Shown: one piece after another, positions 50,046-59,571 of the stretch | How positions within the stretch are numbered: position 1 is the first letter of the stretch | How the letters are laid out: every line of letters begins with the position of its first letter | Source: Natronococcus sp. A-GB7 | GTDB lineage: Archaea; Halobacteriota; Halobacteria; Halobacteriales; Natrialbaceae | NCBI RefSeq assembly: GCF_029688865.1 | Contig: NZ_JARUKV010000011.1 | Span: 97,504-161,503, forward strand | Direction: 5' to 3' | DNA length: 64,000 bases | Notes under the pieces: generated by a model | What the model was told of the DNA's origin: nothing | The model's input: only the letters and a program-made list of their open reading frames with translations | Databases searched by the model: none | Position numbers and translations under genes: made by a program

Positions 50046-52502
50046 TCACACGTCGAGCGTCACCCGCTTGGTCTCGGTCGTGGTCTGCTCGAAGTAGTCG
50101 GTGACCGTGATCGTGACCTCGTGCTCTCGGCCCGCACCGTCGTCGGTCCCGGTGAGCCGGTGGTCTCCAGCGTCTTCCTCTCCTCTGGCCATCGAACTCG
50201 CGTCGTCGAGTACCTCCTCGTCGTCCGCGAGGCGCAACTCGAGTTCGAGATCCCAGAGCTCGCCGCCCTCGTCCGAGACGGCCCACTCGACGTCCGCAGC
50301 GGGCGTCCCGAGGAAGTCCGTCGCCTCGATCTCGAAGGAGTCGATCGAGGGCGCCGGGGACCGCTCGTCGAGCGTGACCTGCTCGCTCGCGTCGACCGCG
50401 TTGTCCTCGCCATCGGTCGCCCTGATCGTGATCTCGTACTCCTCGCCGGCACCCTCGATCCGATCGGTGTTTCTGAGCGTGTGCGTTCCGCTCTCCTCGC
50501 CGCCCTCGAGCTCCGAGGTCGCGCTGTGGAGCACCTCCCCGTCGTCGACGTATCGGAGCTCGGAGGTGATCTCCGCCAGGTCGCCGTCTCGGTCGGTAAC
50601 CGTCCACCGGACCGACGCGCCGACCGAGTTCTGCGAGCTGTTGTCCGACACCTCGAACGCCTCGAGTTCGGGGACGCCGGGCTCGGGATCGGTCTCGACG
50701 GAGACGGTGTCGCCCGTCGCGGTCTCGTCGTCGCCCGCCACGACGGCGCGAACCTCGTAGGCGGTCTCGGGCTCGAGCCCCGACAACTCCTCCTCGAACT
50801 CGCCGATGCCGGCCCGTTCGGTCCCCTCGGTGTCCGTCCAGGAGTCGTCGTCGCCGTCGGCCACCCGCCACTGGAACCCCGCCTCGACGGCGTCGGCGTC
50901 GGCGACCCCCTCGAGGGAGCCGACGCAGTGCAGCGAGCCGTGATCGACGGGGCTTGCGTCGTCGGTTTCGACCGCCAGCGAGTCTGCACCGGTGGTAAAC
51001 GCCGTGGTCTCTCCGGTTTCGGTCTCGGAACCCGACTCGACGACGGCCCGGAACTCGTACTCGGTCTCGGGCTCGAGTTCTTCGACAGTCGTGTCGAACG
51101 TCTCGTCCTCGGCGACGGCCTGCGAATCGGTCTCGGACCAGTCGTCTCCGTCCGCCGGTCGCCACTCGAAGAACCCCTCGGCGCTCCCGTCGTCCTCGAG
51201 CGACCGGACCACACCGGTGAGCGTCGCCCTCGACGCCCGTACCGCCGTCGCTCCCTCCGTGGCGACGGCCTCGATCGCCTCGGCCGCGCTCTCGGCGTCG
51301 ACCAGTCCGTACCCCTGTTCGGTCTCGTCGAGGCCTAGGTCCTCGGCGGTCTCCCGGAGGATGCCGCGGACCCCGCCCGGGTCGTCCGGATCCGCCGTAT
51401 CCTCGACGTGGGGGACGCCGGCCTCGAGCAGTCTCGCCGCGAGCCCCGCGACGTGGGGCACGGCCATCGACGTCCCGTCCATCGTCTCGTAGTCGTCGCC
51501 CGGAGCCGTCGATACGACATCGACGCCGGGGGCGACCAGCTCGAGACCCTCTCCACGGGCGGAAAAGTCAGCGATCTCGTCGCGCGAGTCGGTCGCTCCG
51601 ACGGCGATGCAGGCGTCGTACGCGGCGGGGTAGTCGACGGTGCCCTCGTCGGGCCCGGCGTTGCCGGCGGCCGCGAAGACGAGGGTCCCGTTCTCGTAGG
51701 CGTACTCGATCGCGTCCTCGAGGATCGGTCCCGGTTCGGGGCCGCCCAGACTCAGCGTGAGGACCTCGAGTCCCTCGTCGGCACACCACTCGATGGCCGC
51801 AGCGATCTCGGAGTCGCGCCCCCCGCCGTCGCCGTCGAGCACCTTGACGGCGCACAGTTCGGCGTCGGGCGTGACCCCGACGACGCCGACGTCGTTGTCC
51901 GCGGCCGCCGCCGTCCCGGCGATGTGGGTGCCGTGGGTGCCGTCGTCCTCCCAGTCGTCGTCGCAGCCGTCCTCGCAGTCGACGAACGAGGCGCCGTCGT
52001 CGACCTCGAGGCTCTCGTGATCCGGGTCGATCCCGGTGTCCAGGACGGCAATGGTCGCCTCGCGACTCGAGTCGGTCTTCGCCGGCAGCGAGTCGACGCC
52101 GAGCCGTTCGATCCCCCAGGGGACGACCTGGTCGTCCCCTGGGTTAGGCTCGAGCGTGGCGCTCGCTCGGTCGGTCGAGACGGCGGCGGGACCGATCGCG
52201 CGACGGCGGTAGTCGGGAACGACGTACCGCACGTCGCTTCGCGTCTCGTACTCGGCAGCCACGTCGTCGGTACACGTACAGACCGTCGCGCCGCCGACCG
52301 AACCGAACGAGAGCGTTCGGTGGACCGCGACGGCGTCGCTCGAGATCGATCTGGTCGAGGCGTCCGGCGACGTCCCGACGACGTACCGGTGGCAGTCGTC
52401 GTCGGAGTCGTCTCCCGCGGCCGCTCCGATACCGGAGCCGGCGACCGGGGTGCTTGCCATCGTTCTGAGAACGTCTCGACGCGAGAAGTTGGTGGGGATC
52501 AT
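50046..52502 (-). CDS. Secreted subtilisin-like serine protease
   Basis: An 818-residue S8 protease. The Tat signal SRRDVLRTMASTPVAG is at residues 7-22, followed by a propeptide (about 38-110). The catalytic triad is Asp155 (VLDTGIDPDHE), His190 (GTHGTHIAGT) and Ser345 (DGTSMAVPHVAG), with oxyanion Asn281. The long C-terminal half (about 400-818) holds fibronectin/Ig-like domains with repeating LEPETEYEFRAVVESG and GLEPETAYEVRAVVAGD, then two beta domains. It is exported folded, as other halolysins, and degrades external protein; the C-terminal part may bind substrate or the cell surface. Confidence 0.95.
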   Translation of the reverse strand: MIPTNFSRRDVLRTMASTPVAGSGIGAAAGDDSDDDCHRYVVGTSPDASTRSISSDAVAVHRTLSFGSVGGATVCTCTDDVAAEYETRSDVRYVVPDYRRRAIGPAAVSTDRASATLEPNPGDDQVVPWGIERLGVDSLPAKTDSSREATIAVLDTGIDPDHESLEVDDGASFVDCEDGCDDDWEDDGTHGTHIAGTAAAADNDVGVVGVTPDAELCAVKVLDGDGGGRDSEIAAAIEWCADEGLEVLTLSLGGPEPGPILEDAIEYAYENGTLVFAAAGNAGPDEGTVDYPAAYDACIAVGATDSRDEIADFSARGEGLELVAPGVDVVSTAPGDDYETMDGTSMAVPHVAGLAARLLEAGVPHVEDTADPDDPGGVRGILRETAEDLGLDETEQGYGLVDAESAAEAIEAVATEGATAVRASRATLTGVVRSLEDDGSAEGFFEWRPADGDDWSETDSQAVAEDETFDTTVEELEPETEYEFRAVVESGSETETGETTAFTTGADSLAVETDDASPVDHGSLHCVGSLEGVADADAVEAGFQWRVADGDDDSWTDTEGTERAGIGEFEEELSGLEPETAYEVRAVVAGDDETATGDTVSVETDPEPGVPELEAFEVSDNSSQNSVGASVRWTVTDRDGDLAEITSELRYVDDGEVLHSATSELEGGEESGTHTLRNTDRIEGAGEEYEITIRATDGEDNAVDASEQVTLDERSPAPSIDSFEIEATDFLGTPAADVEWAVSDEGGELWDLELELRLADDEEVLDDASSMARGEEDAGDHRLTGTDDGAGREHEVTITVTDYFEQTTTETKRVTLDV

Positions 52503-53120
52503 CGTTCAGTGTGGAGTGGGGTGGAAACGGAGCGGGTCCCGAGACGCCCCGGAACCGCGGCGATACAGACGGCCGCGGTCAGGGCTACGTCGCTCGAAGC
52601 CGTCGGCGTCGGTGCGATCGCGGCGAGAGGGGCGCGAGCGCCGGAGGCCGCCGTCGCTCGGCGGTCGCGAAGCCGACGCATCGCTTGGTTCGATAGTCTC
52701 ATGGACGCTGGTCTCCGCCGATCGCTCCCGGTGAACGGACAGTCGGTCGATCCGACGGGTCCGCTCGTACGGGGGGATCGTCGTCGTTTCTTCGCCATCC
52801 GACCCGATTCGTCGCTACTCGGTGCATTTGGAGCGACCCACAAAGCGGTGGTAGCTGTTTGGATAGCCCCGGCTCGAGGGTGGGGCTATCACTATCGGCC
52901 CCGCGCTCGAGCAACCGGAGGTTGTCGGACGGAAACACGGAGATTATCGAACGGAAACGGTTCGTTTTCGCTCGAGTGGCGCCGTGAGGTGGAGGTTGTC
53001 GGTCGCACTCGAGCAAAGCGAGTACGGGGTCGTCGGAGGGTTCGCTGACCGTGGACGAGTAAGTGAAGCGTCGTCCGTTTCGTCAGAGTCGGATTCCGCC
53101 GGACGTTGACTCCGAGCAGA
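52503..53120. other. 618-bp intergenic region, nothing recognised
   Basis: Between two minus-strand genes. No frame has acidic haloarchaeal composition and no RNA gene is visible. Short pieces such as CGGAGGTTGTCGG and GTGGAGGTTGTCGG (about 52914 and 52988) repeat loosely. Confidence 0.5.
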
Positions 53121-54470
53121 TCACGTGTCGCGGAGGGACTGGCGCGCGACCGACCGAGCAGTGGATAGTTCGATCTCGTCGAATACGTCGTCAGCCTCGA
53201 GCGTCTCGATAACCGCGTCGACCGGTTCGGTGAACGCGAACACGAGATGGACGCCGCTCTTGAAACCGTCGCTCGTTCGCTCGCTCTCGAGAACGCCGTA
53301 CGTTCCCGCTTTGTTGATGTGGCTGTTGACCGTCTCCTGCGTGTAGACGTCGCGGTCGGTACGCTGGCAGATCTCTCGGTACAGCGTATAGACCGCCGGG
53401 CTCGGCGCCGTCCCGTCGCCTACGTCTGCGACGACGGCCGCGGCGTACAGCGAGAGCTTCTTCTGGAGGGACATCCCGCCGACGATCTCCAGCACGCGGT
53501 TTTTGACGACCGAGTCGTTGGCCGCGTGTACGTGTTGCTCCGTGACGACCGTCTCTCCGCTCCTGTTCGCGATCTCTCCCGCGTCACGGAGCAGGTCGAT
53601 CGCTCGTCGTGCATCGCCCTCGTTTTTCGCTCCGTACGCAGCGACGAGTTCGATGACGCCCTCCTCGAGGGCGTCGTCCTTGAACGCATCACGTCGACGG
53701 TTGAGAATCTCGATGAGTTCGTTTGCATCGTAGTCGGAGAAGTGGATACCGGTCGGGTTGTACGAGCTGTCGGTCCGACTATCCAGGTTCTCACGGAATT
53801 TTGGGTGGTTCGTAATAACGACGGTCGAGACGAGCGTATCGACGTGTTGTTCGGCCATAACCCGGCTCAGACTGTACAACAACCGGGAGTACGCAGGTTC
53901 GTCGTCACCGGCGTGACCGGTGAGGGTATCGATCTCGTCGAGTACGAACACGAGCGCGTCGAAGTGTCGATCGACGATCTCGTACAGTCGAACGTACTTC
54001 GCGTCGGTAGAGACGCCTTTTCGAGGAATGTCCCACGCGATTCCGGCTTTTTTCGCGGTTTGGTGGCCGAGCTTCCAGACGGCGCGGTCCAGCGAGTGTG
54101 ACTCCATCGTTTTGAAGTTGACTGCGACGAAGTCGAACTCGATACTGTTCTGCACGGCGCGGTCTTTGACCTTCTCGGCGACCGCTTTCACAGTGAGGCT
54201 CTTTCCGGTGCCGCTCGGACCGTAAAGCAAGAGATCTGGGGGTCGTTCGCCGTCGAGCGTATCACGAAACGCGCGGGCCTCAGCCGCCAGTTGTTCGTCT
54301 CGACCGTAGATTCGATTGTGATCGACGATCGTATTCGAGTCGACGAGTTGTTTGTTCTCGAAAACCGTCTTCTGCTCCCCGTCGAGGATGTCGTCGACAA
54401 TAGAGGGCTCGGAAGCGGGATCTGATCCATCATCGTTCCCGTCGCACGTATCTGATGGATTGTGATTCAC
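53121..54470 (-). CDS. orc1: Orc1/Cdc6 replication initiator
   Basis: A 449-residue AAA+ protein. Walker A is GPSGTGKS (84-91), Walker B FVLDEIDTL, sensor 1 STVVITNHPKF, and the arginine-finger region FSDYDANELIEIL. The C-terminal winged helix (YREICQRTDRDVYTQETVNSHINKAGTYGVLESE) contacts origin repeats. It binds ORB elements and loads MCM. Haloarchaea have many orc paralogues, often each linked to its own origin; here repeats lie immediately upstream of the start. The N-terminal 30 residues are variable and acidic. Confidence 0.94.
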   Translation of the reverse strand: MNHNPSDTCDGNDDGSDPASEPSIVDDILDGEQKTVFENKQLVDSNTIVDHNRIYGRDEQLAAEARAFRDTLDGERPPDLLLYGPSGTGKSLTVKAVAEKVKDRAVQNSIEFDFVAVNFKTMESHSLDRAVWKLGHQTAKKAGIAWDIPRKGVSTDAKYVRLYEIVDRHFDALVFVLDEIDTLTGHAGDDEPAYSRLLYSLSRVMAEQHVDTLVSTVVITNHPKFRENLDSRTDSSYNPTGIHFSDYDANELIEILNRRRDAFKDDALEEGVIELVAAYGAKNEGDARRAIDLLRDAGEIANRSGETVVTEQHVHAANDSVVKNRVLEIVGGMSLQKKLSLYAAAVVADVGDGTAPSPAVYTLYREICQRTDRDVYTQETVNSHINKAGTYGVLESERTSDGFKSGVHLVFAFTEPVDAVIETLEADDVFDEIELSTARSVARQSLRDT

Positions 54471-54504
54471 GGTTCGTGATGCACGCTGGTTCGTAATACC
54501 TATT

Positions 54505-54729
54505 TCGAAATGAAGGGGCCGTAGTCGAATTGAAACGGGCGTCTCCGAAATGAGGACACCGATTTCGAAATGACCTGTCCCCGGACCGGTATCGAAGTGA
54601 GAGGGTCAGTGTCGAGATGAAGGCACCATGATCGAAATGAAAAGTCGGAATCGAACCGTCGTCGAAATGAAGGGGCCGTAGTCGAAGTGAAATGCGTGGG
54701 TCGACCCACACACACCGTTGTCGAAATGA
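54505..54729 (+). repeat. Iteron array, TCGAAATGA consensus
   Basis: Ten copies begin at 54505, 54525, 54545, 54565, 54592, 54612, 54632, 54662, 54682 and 54721, each with at most one or two changes from TCGAAATGA. Six of the nine intervals are exactly 20 bp, and the others are 27, 30 and 39. An eleventh copy lies at 54816. All point the same way. Confidence 0.85.
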
Positions 54730-54731
54730 AA
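54709..54731 (-). repeat. ORB-like element, inverted copy
   Basis: 23-bp element with core CACACACCGTTGTCGAAATG, the reverse complement of 54904-54926. It includes the last iteron (54721-54729). Confidence 0.8.
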
Positions 54732-54903
54732 TGGAGAAACGGTGGGGGAGTAGCCGTTCCGTCGCCGTTCGAGGGGACAGTATCTGGCCGAAACCAGTCG
54801 AAGGTGACACCAGAATCGAAATGATTTCCGGGGAGAGACACACAGCGGCGAGGTATTCGGCCCCAGCGTCGGTGAACCGCTGCATCTGTGTTCAGCCGGA
54901 ATA

Positions 54904-54926
54904 TTTCATTTCGACAACGGTGTGTG
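54904..54926 (+). repeat. ORB-like element
   Basis: 23-bp element with core CATTTCGACAACGGTGTGTG, an exact inverted copy of 54709-54731. It contains the iteron in reverse and is followed by a G/C-rich string (GAGGGAACCCCCC). Confidence 0.8.
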
Positions 54927-54959
54927 AGGGAACCCCCCCTCTACACCTTCCAAAGTGGA

Positions 54960-54982
54960 TTTCATTTCGACAATGGTGTGTG
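54960..54982 (+). repeat. ORB-like element
   Basis: Second direct copy, 56 bp after the previous one, with one change (CATTTCGACAATGGTGTGTG) and followed by GGGAAGGG. Confidence 0.8.
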
Positions 54983-55009
54983 GGAAGGGCCCTGCTCTAG
55001 ATGGTAGCT

Positions 55010-55107
55010 AGTGCTTTCGTTAGTATATCTTATACATACATCCATCCTATCTATCTAGACCATTTGTCATTGGGGTTACTAATGGTTGTCAGTGAAGTTA
55101 CTAATGG
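55010..55107. other. AT-rich stretch, candidate unwinding element
   Basis: From about 55010 to 55070 the sequence is AT-rich (GTATATCTTATACATACATC and similar) in otherwise GC-rich DNA. It is followed by two direct copies of GTTACTAATGG (55075-55085 and 55097-55107). A duplex unwinding element is the natural reading next to ORBs. Confidence 0.5.
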
Positions 55108-55218
55108 AGTTCACGAGGAACACGAGGTAGACTGAAGATCACACTGGTTTCCCTGCCTGCGTTGGCTGTTTTACAGAGAACCAGCGCGAAAGCCCACGAC
55201 CGAAGTCGTGGGAGTGAG

Positions 55219-55689
55219 TCACTCGCGGGCAGCCGACGACGAGTCGTCGCTCCGGACCGGCTTCTCGACCTCGAGGATCTCGAGTTCGAAGTCGGGGAAC
55301 GGCTCCTCGGTTCGCAGCGACCAGCTCCCGCGGACGTCAACGCCGTTCCGACACGCTCCGGAGACGAGCCGCTGGGCGGATGCGGCGAACGCCGATCGCG
55401 AGCGCACCGCCGACTCGCTTCGGGAGGGGGTCGAGAGCGCGTCGCCGGAACAGAGGACGACGACGCCGGACGCGGGCTCCGAGAGCGGAACGGCACCCTC
55501 GAGACGGAGCGCGCTCCCGTCGAGATCGGGTAGCTGGCCGGCGAGGTCGGCGAGAACCGGAAGCCGGTCCGAGCCCCCCGGCGCGTCGGCTCGTCGCTCG
55601 GTGAACTCCCGAATCGCTTCGGCGATCGCGATCGGGAGTTCGTCCGCTCCGGCGGCCGGGTTCGCGTCGGTGTGGCGGTCTGTCGTCAT
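55219..55689 (-). CDS. Hypothetical haloarchaeal protein
   Basis: A 156-residue protein of unknown family. The first part (ELPIAIAEAIREFTERRADAPGGSDRLPVLADLAGQL) is helical; the middle (SALRLEGAVPLSEPASGVVVLCSGDALS) and C-terminus (RGSWSLRTEEPFPDFELEILEVEKPV) look like beta strands. Two cysteines are present. No signal or membrane helix. It is the nearest gene on the far side of the origin. Confidence 0.65.
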   Translation of the reverse strand: MTTDRHTDANPAAGADELPIAIAEAIREFTERRADAPGGSDRLPVLADLAGQLPDLDGSALRLEGAVPLSEPASGVVVLCSGDALSTPSRSESAVRSRSAFAASAQRLVSGACRNGVDVRGSWSLRTEEPFPDFELEILEVEKPVRSDDSSSAARE

Positions 55690-56142
55690 CGTCGGGCTCT
55701 AGCCAGTAGTAGCGCCGAGGGCGGGAAAGCGGGGTAACTGAATGAGTAGCCCCCCGCGTGCGGCGCCATCGACCAGTAGTACGGTACGTACGTCGGTAGA
55801 CCCGCGGCCAGCGACGACGGTCAACGCGGCCGCCGAGTGGCCGTCAGCGTCGATCTACACGGGTTCGGTGGGATCGGCGATCGGTCCCGTCCGTCGAATC
55901 GGCGACGACCGGGCTAGCCACGTCGGTCTCGCGGTTCAACGATCGACGGCTGTCCGTTCTCGAGGCTGGCGGTAAAACGTCCTGCTAGTACAGACTCCGT
56001 TCCGATAGGGTTCGGACGGTTCTGAGCCGAGCCGGCGTCCGCGGATCTCGATCGGTTGCAGGGAGCCTCCCCGCTCTCGGGGCCCCGACGGACGCCTCGA
56101 GAGCCCTCGATTGAGGACGGCGCTACACGACTGAGATGAACA
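55690..56142. other. 450-bp intergenic region, nothing recognised
   Basis: Divergent gap between the hypothetical gene and the sensor/activator. No tRNA, array or acidic frame is visible; the promoter for the 986-residue protein must lie here. Confidence 0.5.
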
Positions 56143-59103
56143 ATGGTACCGCACACGAGTCCGCAGTCGAGTCGTCCCGTTCGGTTGCTTTACGTCGACC
56201 CGGATCGCGAGGCGGCTGCGACGATGGCGAGCGCGCTCGAGACGAGCGGGACGATAGACGTGACGACGGCGACGCAGGCCAGTGATGCCCTCGGACGACT
56301 CGACGAGGGCGAGTTCGACTGTCTCGTAAGCGACGCCGAGCTTCCCGGGCGAGACGGCGTCGAACTGCTCGAGACCGTCCGTGAGCGCCGTCCCGACCTG
56401 CCGGTCGTGTTGCTCGTCCGGACGACGCACGAGGCGACCGTCGATCGGGCCCGGGCGGCGGGTGCGACCGACGTCCTGCGAAAGGAGGGTGCGACGCAAG
56501 GACGGTGGCTCGCGTCGCGCGTCGAGTCGCTGGTCGACGAACAGGATCTCGGGATCGCACCGAGTGACGACGGCGACGAGAGATCCCTCCCGGCGGCGGG
56601 TGGGAGCTGCCTGTTCGACGACCGACTGCGCGTGATCGAGGTCAGCGAGCTGTTCGCGGACCTGTACGGCCACGAACCCGACGCGCTGCTCGGCGAAACC
56701 TGGTCCGGTCTGTTCCCGGCCGACCGGGGTCCGCGGACGATCGAGACCGTCCGCGAGGCCATCGATAGGCGGGGGTCGACGATCGACGACGCGCTCGGCG
56801 TACGGACGGACGGCCGCGTGATACCCGTGCAGCGATCGGTGACGGCGACCGACTCGGAAACCTACCTGTGTAGCGTGCTGGATCTCAGCGGAACCGACAG
56901 AGGGAGCGTTCCGATCGAACGGGACGCACGTCGACAGCGCGCGCTCGCGGAACTCTCGGGGGAACTCCGCGAGGAGTCCGATTCGAACGCGTTCCTTGAG
57001 CGCGTCCCGACCGCGGCCGCGGAGGCGCTCGGCGCCGACTACTGTGGACTGTTCGAATCCCGTCCCGACACCGTTGTCCTCCGGGCCGGCGTGGGCTGGC
57101 GGGACGGTGTCGACCGACTCGTCGATCGGTCGACGACCGCACCACACCCGGATCGAACGTTTCGAACCGGCAGTGCTGTCACCGTTCTCGATCGGAGTGC
57201 CGACGACCGTTCCGCTCGGTCCCCGCTGTTGCGCGAACACGGGATCGAGGACGGTCTCGAGGCTCCCGTCGGAACGACCGACGACGGCCGACCGTGGGGG
57301 TTCCTCGGGGTCTACACGGCGGTTCGTCGGGACTTCTCGGCCGCTGAGATGGCGTTCGTCCGAGGAGTAACGTCGCTGCTCGGCGCCCGCCTCGAGCGCG
57401 ACCGGGCGGACGCGGCGTGGACGACCGTCGTCGCGCTCCCGACCGAGGTTCGTCGCGGTGAGTCGCCCCGCGACGTCACTCGCCGAACCGTCGACGCGCT
57501 CGTCGGGATTCCCGGCGTCTCGACCGCGACGGGCTACCTGTACGACAAGCGCGAGGACGCACTCGAGCGCGCCGCTCGAGCCGGAACGTTCGACGAGGCC
57601 GACGGGTGGCCGGCGTCGACGCTCGAGGGAGGGCCGGCGTGGCGAGCGTTCGTCGACCGCGAGCGGACGCTCGTTCGCGAGGTCGGGCCGGAGCCCACCG
57701 GAGCGGTCTCGGAGCCGGGACTCGCTCACGGAGTCGTCCTCCCGCTCGGGGAACACGGGGTCCTCGTCGCGGCGGTCGACGGCACCGCCGAGGTCCTCAA
57801 GCCGCTTGTAACCGCCACTTCGATCGCACGAGCCGCGTTGGAGCGACACGAGGACGAGCGGGTGCTGGCGGCTCGCGAGGAGACGATCGGCACACAGGCA
57901 AAACGCCTCGAGCGGTTCGGAGCTGGTGTCGCTCTCGAGCGCCGGATCGACGGGACGATCGCCACCGCCGCCTCGCGCGCGGAGCTCGAAGCGGCGGCGT
58001 GCGATCGACTGATCGACCACGAGCGGATCGCGTTCGCCTGGATCGGCGCGTACGATGTCGTCGGCGAGACGATCGAACCCCGGGCGTGGGCCGGCGCCGA
58101 GCGAAGCTACCTCAACAGCGTCTCGATCGACACGACCGCTCCGGCGGACGAACAGGAGCCGACCGGTGTTGCGGTCCGAACGGGGAGACCGCAGCACCGC
58201 GAGCGGCTCCTGGCCGGCGACCGCCCGGAACGGTGGCGACGCGAGGCAGCCAGACGGGGCTATCGGTCGGCTCTGAGCGTGCCGATCGGGTACGCGGAGC
58301 TCCGGTACGGCGGACTGACGGTCTACGCCGACCGCCACGACGCGTTCGGTGCCGAGGAACGGCGCGTGCTCGAGGCGATCGGCGAGCGCCTCGGCCACGC
58401 GATTCACGCCCTCGAGGTCGCCCGCTCGCTGCTGGAGACGACCGACGTCGTCGAGCTGGAGTTCCAACTCCGGGACGCCGATCTCGCCTTCGTTCGGTGG
58501 GCCGCCGAGGCGGACGCCCGGCTCGAACTCGAGAGCGTCATCGCTCGGAGCGACGGCTCGATCCGTGGACTGTTCACCGCCGAGGGAACGTCGGTCGAGC
58601 ACGTTCTCGAACTCGCGGGTCGGGCACCGGAGGTAACCGAGACTTCGTTCGTTACCGAGCGCGACGACACGCGACTGTTCGCGTGTCTGTTCACCCGGGA
58701 CAGTATCGTCTCGCGACTGCTCGAGTACGGCGCCGCCGTCCGGTCGATGGAGAGCGGTCCGGACGGTTCGACGGTCGTCGCCGAACTGCCGGGCGATGCC
58801 GACGTCCGACGGGTCGTCGACGCGATTTCGGCATCGTTTCCCGGCGCGAAGCTCGTCCGTCGCCGTCACGGCGACCGCTGCTCCCGAACGCGGTTCGAGT
58901 TCCTGGCGGAAGTCGAGCGCCGGCTCACGGACAGACAGTACGAGGTGTTGCGAACCGCGTACGCGAGCGGCTACTACGAGACACCCCGCGAGAGCAGCGG
59001 CGCGGAGGTCGCCGCGCTGCTGGACATCGCCCAGCCGACGTTCAACCACCACCTCCACGCCGCACAGCGGAAGCTCCTGACGGTGCTGTTCGCCGACGAC
59101 TAA
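56143..59103 (+). CDS. Bacterio-opsin-activator-type sensor/regulator
   Basis: A 986-residue protein. An N-terminal receiver-like domain (VRLLYVDPDREAAATMASAL; probable phospho-Asp64 in DCLVSDAELPG) is followed by a PAS domain (about 150-240, SCLFDDRLRVIEVSELFADLYG). Two or three GAF-type domains span about 255-740, then a bacterio-opsin-activator domain (about 760-910, VVELEFQLRDADLAFVRWA). The C-terminal HTH_10 reads LTDRQYEVLRTAYASGYYETPRESSGAEVAALLDIAQPTFNHHLHAAQRKL. It is a one-component or response-regulator-like activator sensing light, redox or small ligands; no signal is known. No kinase gene is adjacent. Confidence 0.92.
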   Translation: MVPHTSPQSSRPVRLLYVDPDREAAATMASALETSGTIDVTTATQASDALGRLDEGEFDCLVSDAELPGRDGVELLETVRERRPDLPVVLLVRTTHEATVDRARAAGATDVLRKEGATQGRWLASRVESLVDEQDLGIAPSDDGDERSLPAAGGSCLFDDRLRVIEVSELFADLYGHEPDALLGETWSGLFPADRGPRTIETVREAIDRRGSTIDDALGVRTDGRVIPVQRSVTATDSETYLCSVLDLSGTDRGSVPIERDARRQRALAELSGELREESDSNAFLERVPTAAAEALGADYCGLFESRPDTVVLRAGVGWRDGVDRLVDRSTTAPHPDRTFRTGSAVTVLDRSADDRSARSPLLREHGIEDGLEAPVGTTDDGRPWGFLGVYTAVRRDFSAAEMAFVRGVTSLLGARLERDRADAAWTTVVALPTEVRRGESPRDVTRRTVDALVGIPGVSTATGYLYDKREDALERAARAGTFDEADGWPASTLEGGPAWRAFVDRERTLVREVGPEPTGAVSEPGLAHGVVLPLGEHGVLVAAVDGTAEVLKPLVTATSIARAALERHEDERVLAAREETIGTQAKRLERFGAGVALERRIDGTIATAASRAELEAAACDRLIDHERIAFAWIGAYDVVGETIEPRAWAGAERSYLNSVSIDTTAPADEQEPTGVAVRTGRPQHRERLLAGDRPERWRREAARRGYRSALSVPIGYAELRYGGLTVYADRHDAFGAEERRVLEAIGERLGHAIHALEVARSLLETTDVVELEFQLRDADLAFVRWAAEADARLELESVIARSDGSIRGLFTAEGTSVEHVLELAGRAPEVTETSFVTERDDTRLFACLFTRDSIVSRLLEYGAAVRSMESGPDGSTVVAELPGDADVRRVVDAISASFPGAKLVRRRHGDRCSRTRFEFLAEVERRLTDRQYEVLRTAYASGYYETPRESSGAEVAALLDIAQPTFNHHLHAAQRKLLTVLFADD

Positions 59104-59344
59104 CCGACCCTCCGAGTGATCACGGATGCCGACGGCGGGTGGGAAAACGGCGACCGACAACGGTACCGAAGGGCGTCGGTTGGGGAACGTCCGACTACAT
59201 AGGCCGCCCGTTCTTTGCCATTCGGGGCGTTCGGATACTCGGTGATCGGACGAGCGGGCACTCCCGACCGCCCCGTTCCGAGCCACCGACCGAGGCGGCT
59301 CGACGGTCAGTCGACCCACCGATCGAACGCGAAAGGAGAGACCG

Positions 59345-59527
59345 ATGACATCACACATCAAACTGTACGGATCGAAGAGCGACCGATTCGAGGAGATCAA
59401 ACACCGAATGGAGGAACAGCTCGGCTACGAGCCGTCGAACCCGGAGGTCGTCGGGCTGATGATGGCGACCTACGAGTCCGACGGCGCGGACGGACTGCAG
59501 ATGAACAGACACAGTCCCCGGATGTAG
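59345..59527 (+). CDS. Small haloarchaeal protein, 60 aa
   Basis: Reads MTSHIKLYGSKSDRFEEIKH and continues RMEEQLGYEPSNPEVVGLMMATYES, ending NRHSPRM. The helix pattern with EPSNPEVVGLMM resembles the RHH-type small DNA-binding proteins of haloarchaea, but the N-terminal strand is weak. Start ATG at 59345 follows GGAGAGACCG, which could serve as ribosome-binding site. Function unknown. Confidence 0.7.
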   Translation: MTSHIKLYGSKSDRFEEIKHRMEEQLGYEPSNPEVVGLMMATYESDGADGLQMNRHSPRM

Positions 59528-59571
59528 CGAGCCGAGAGTTTTTCGGTCGCGGTTCGATCGAGGAGTTCCGG

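Larger units (their letters stand above)
54471..55110. other. Putative replication origin beside orc1
   Basis: The 640-bp region upstream of orc1 contains a phased array of short repeats, three longer ORB-like elements in opposite orientations and an AT-rich segment, with no credible gene. This arrangement matches archaeal origins, where Orc1/Cdc6 binds inverted ORBs around an unwinding element. Function is inferred. A plasmid- or phage-derived replicon fused to the chromosome would look the same. Confidence 0.8.

Noticed and set aside
52503..53120. Small gene between the subtilase and orc1
   Set aside because: All frames are Arg/Ser/Pro-rich and unlike haloarchaeal proteins; nothing conserved is recognisable.
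54505..54824. CRISPR array
   Set aside because: Repeats are only 9 bp with about 11-bp spacers and contain the ORB core next to orc1; no cas genes are present. An origin iteron array explains it better.
55936..59400. Minus-strand open frame of 1154 codons
   Set aside because: Antisense of the sensor/activator gene; Arg-rich, no recognisable domain, and runs past both ends of the real gene.
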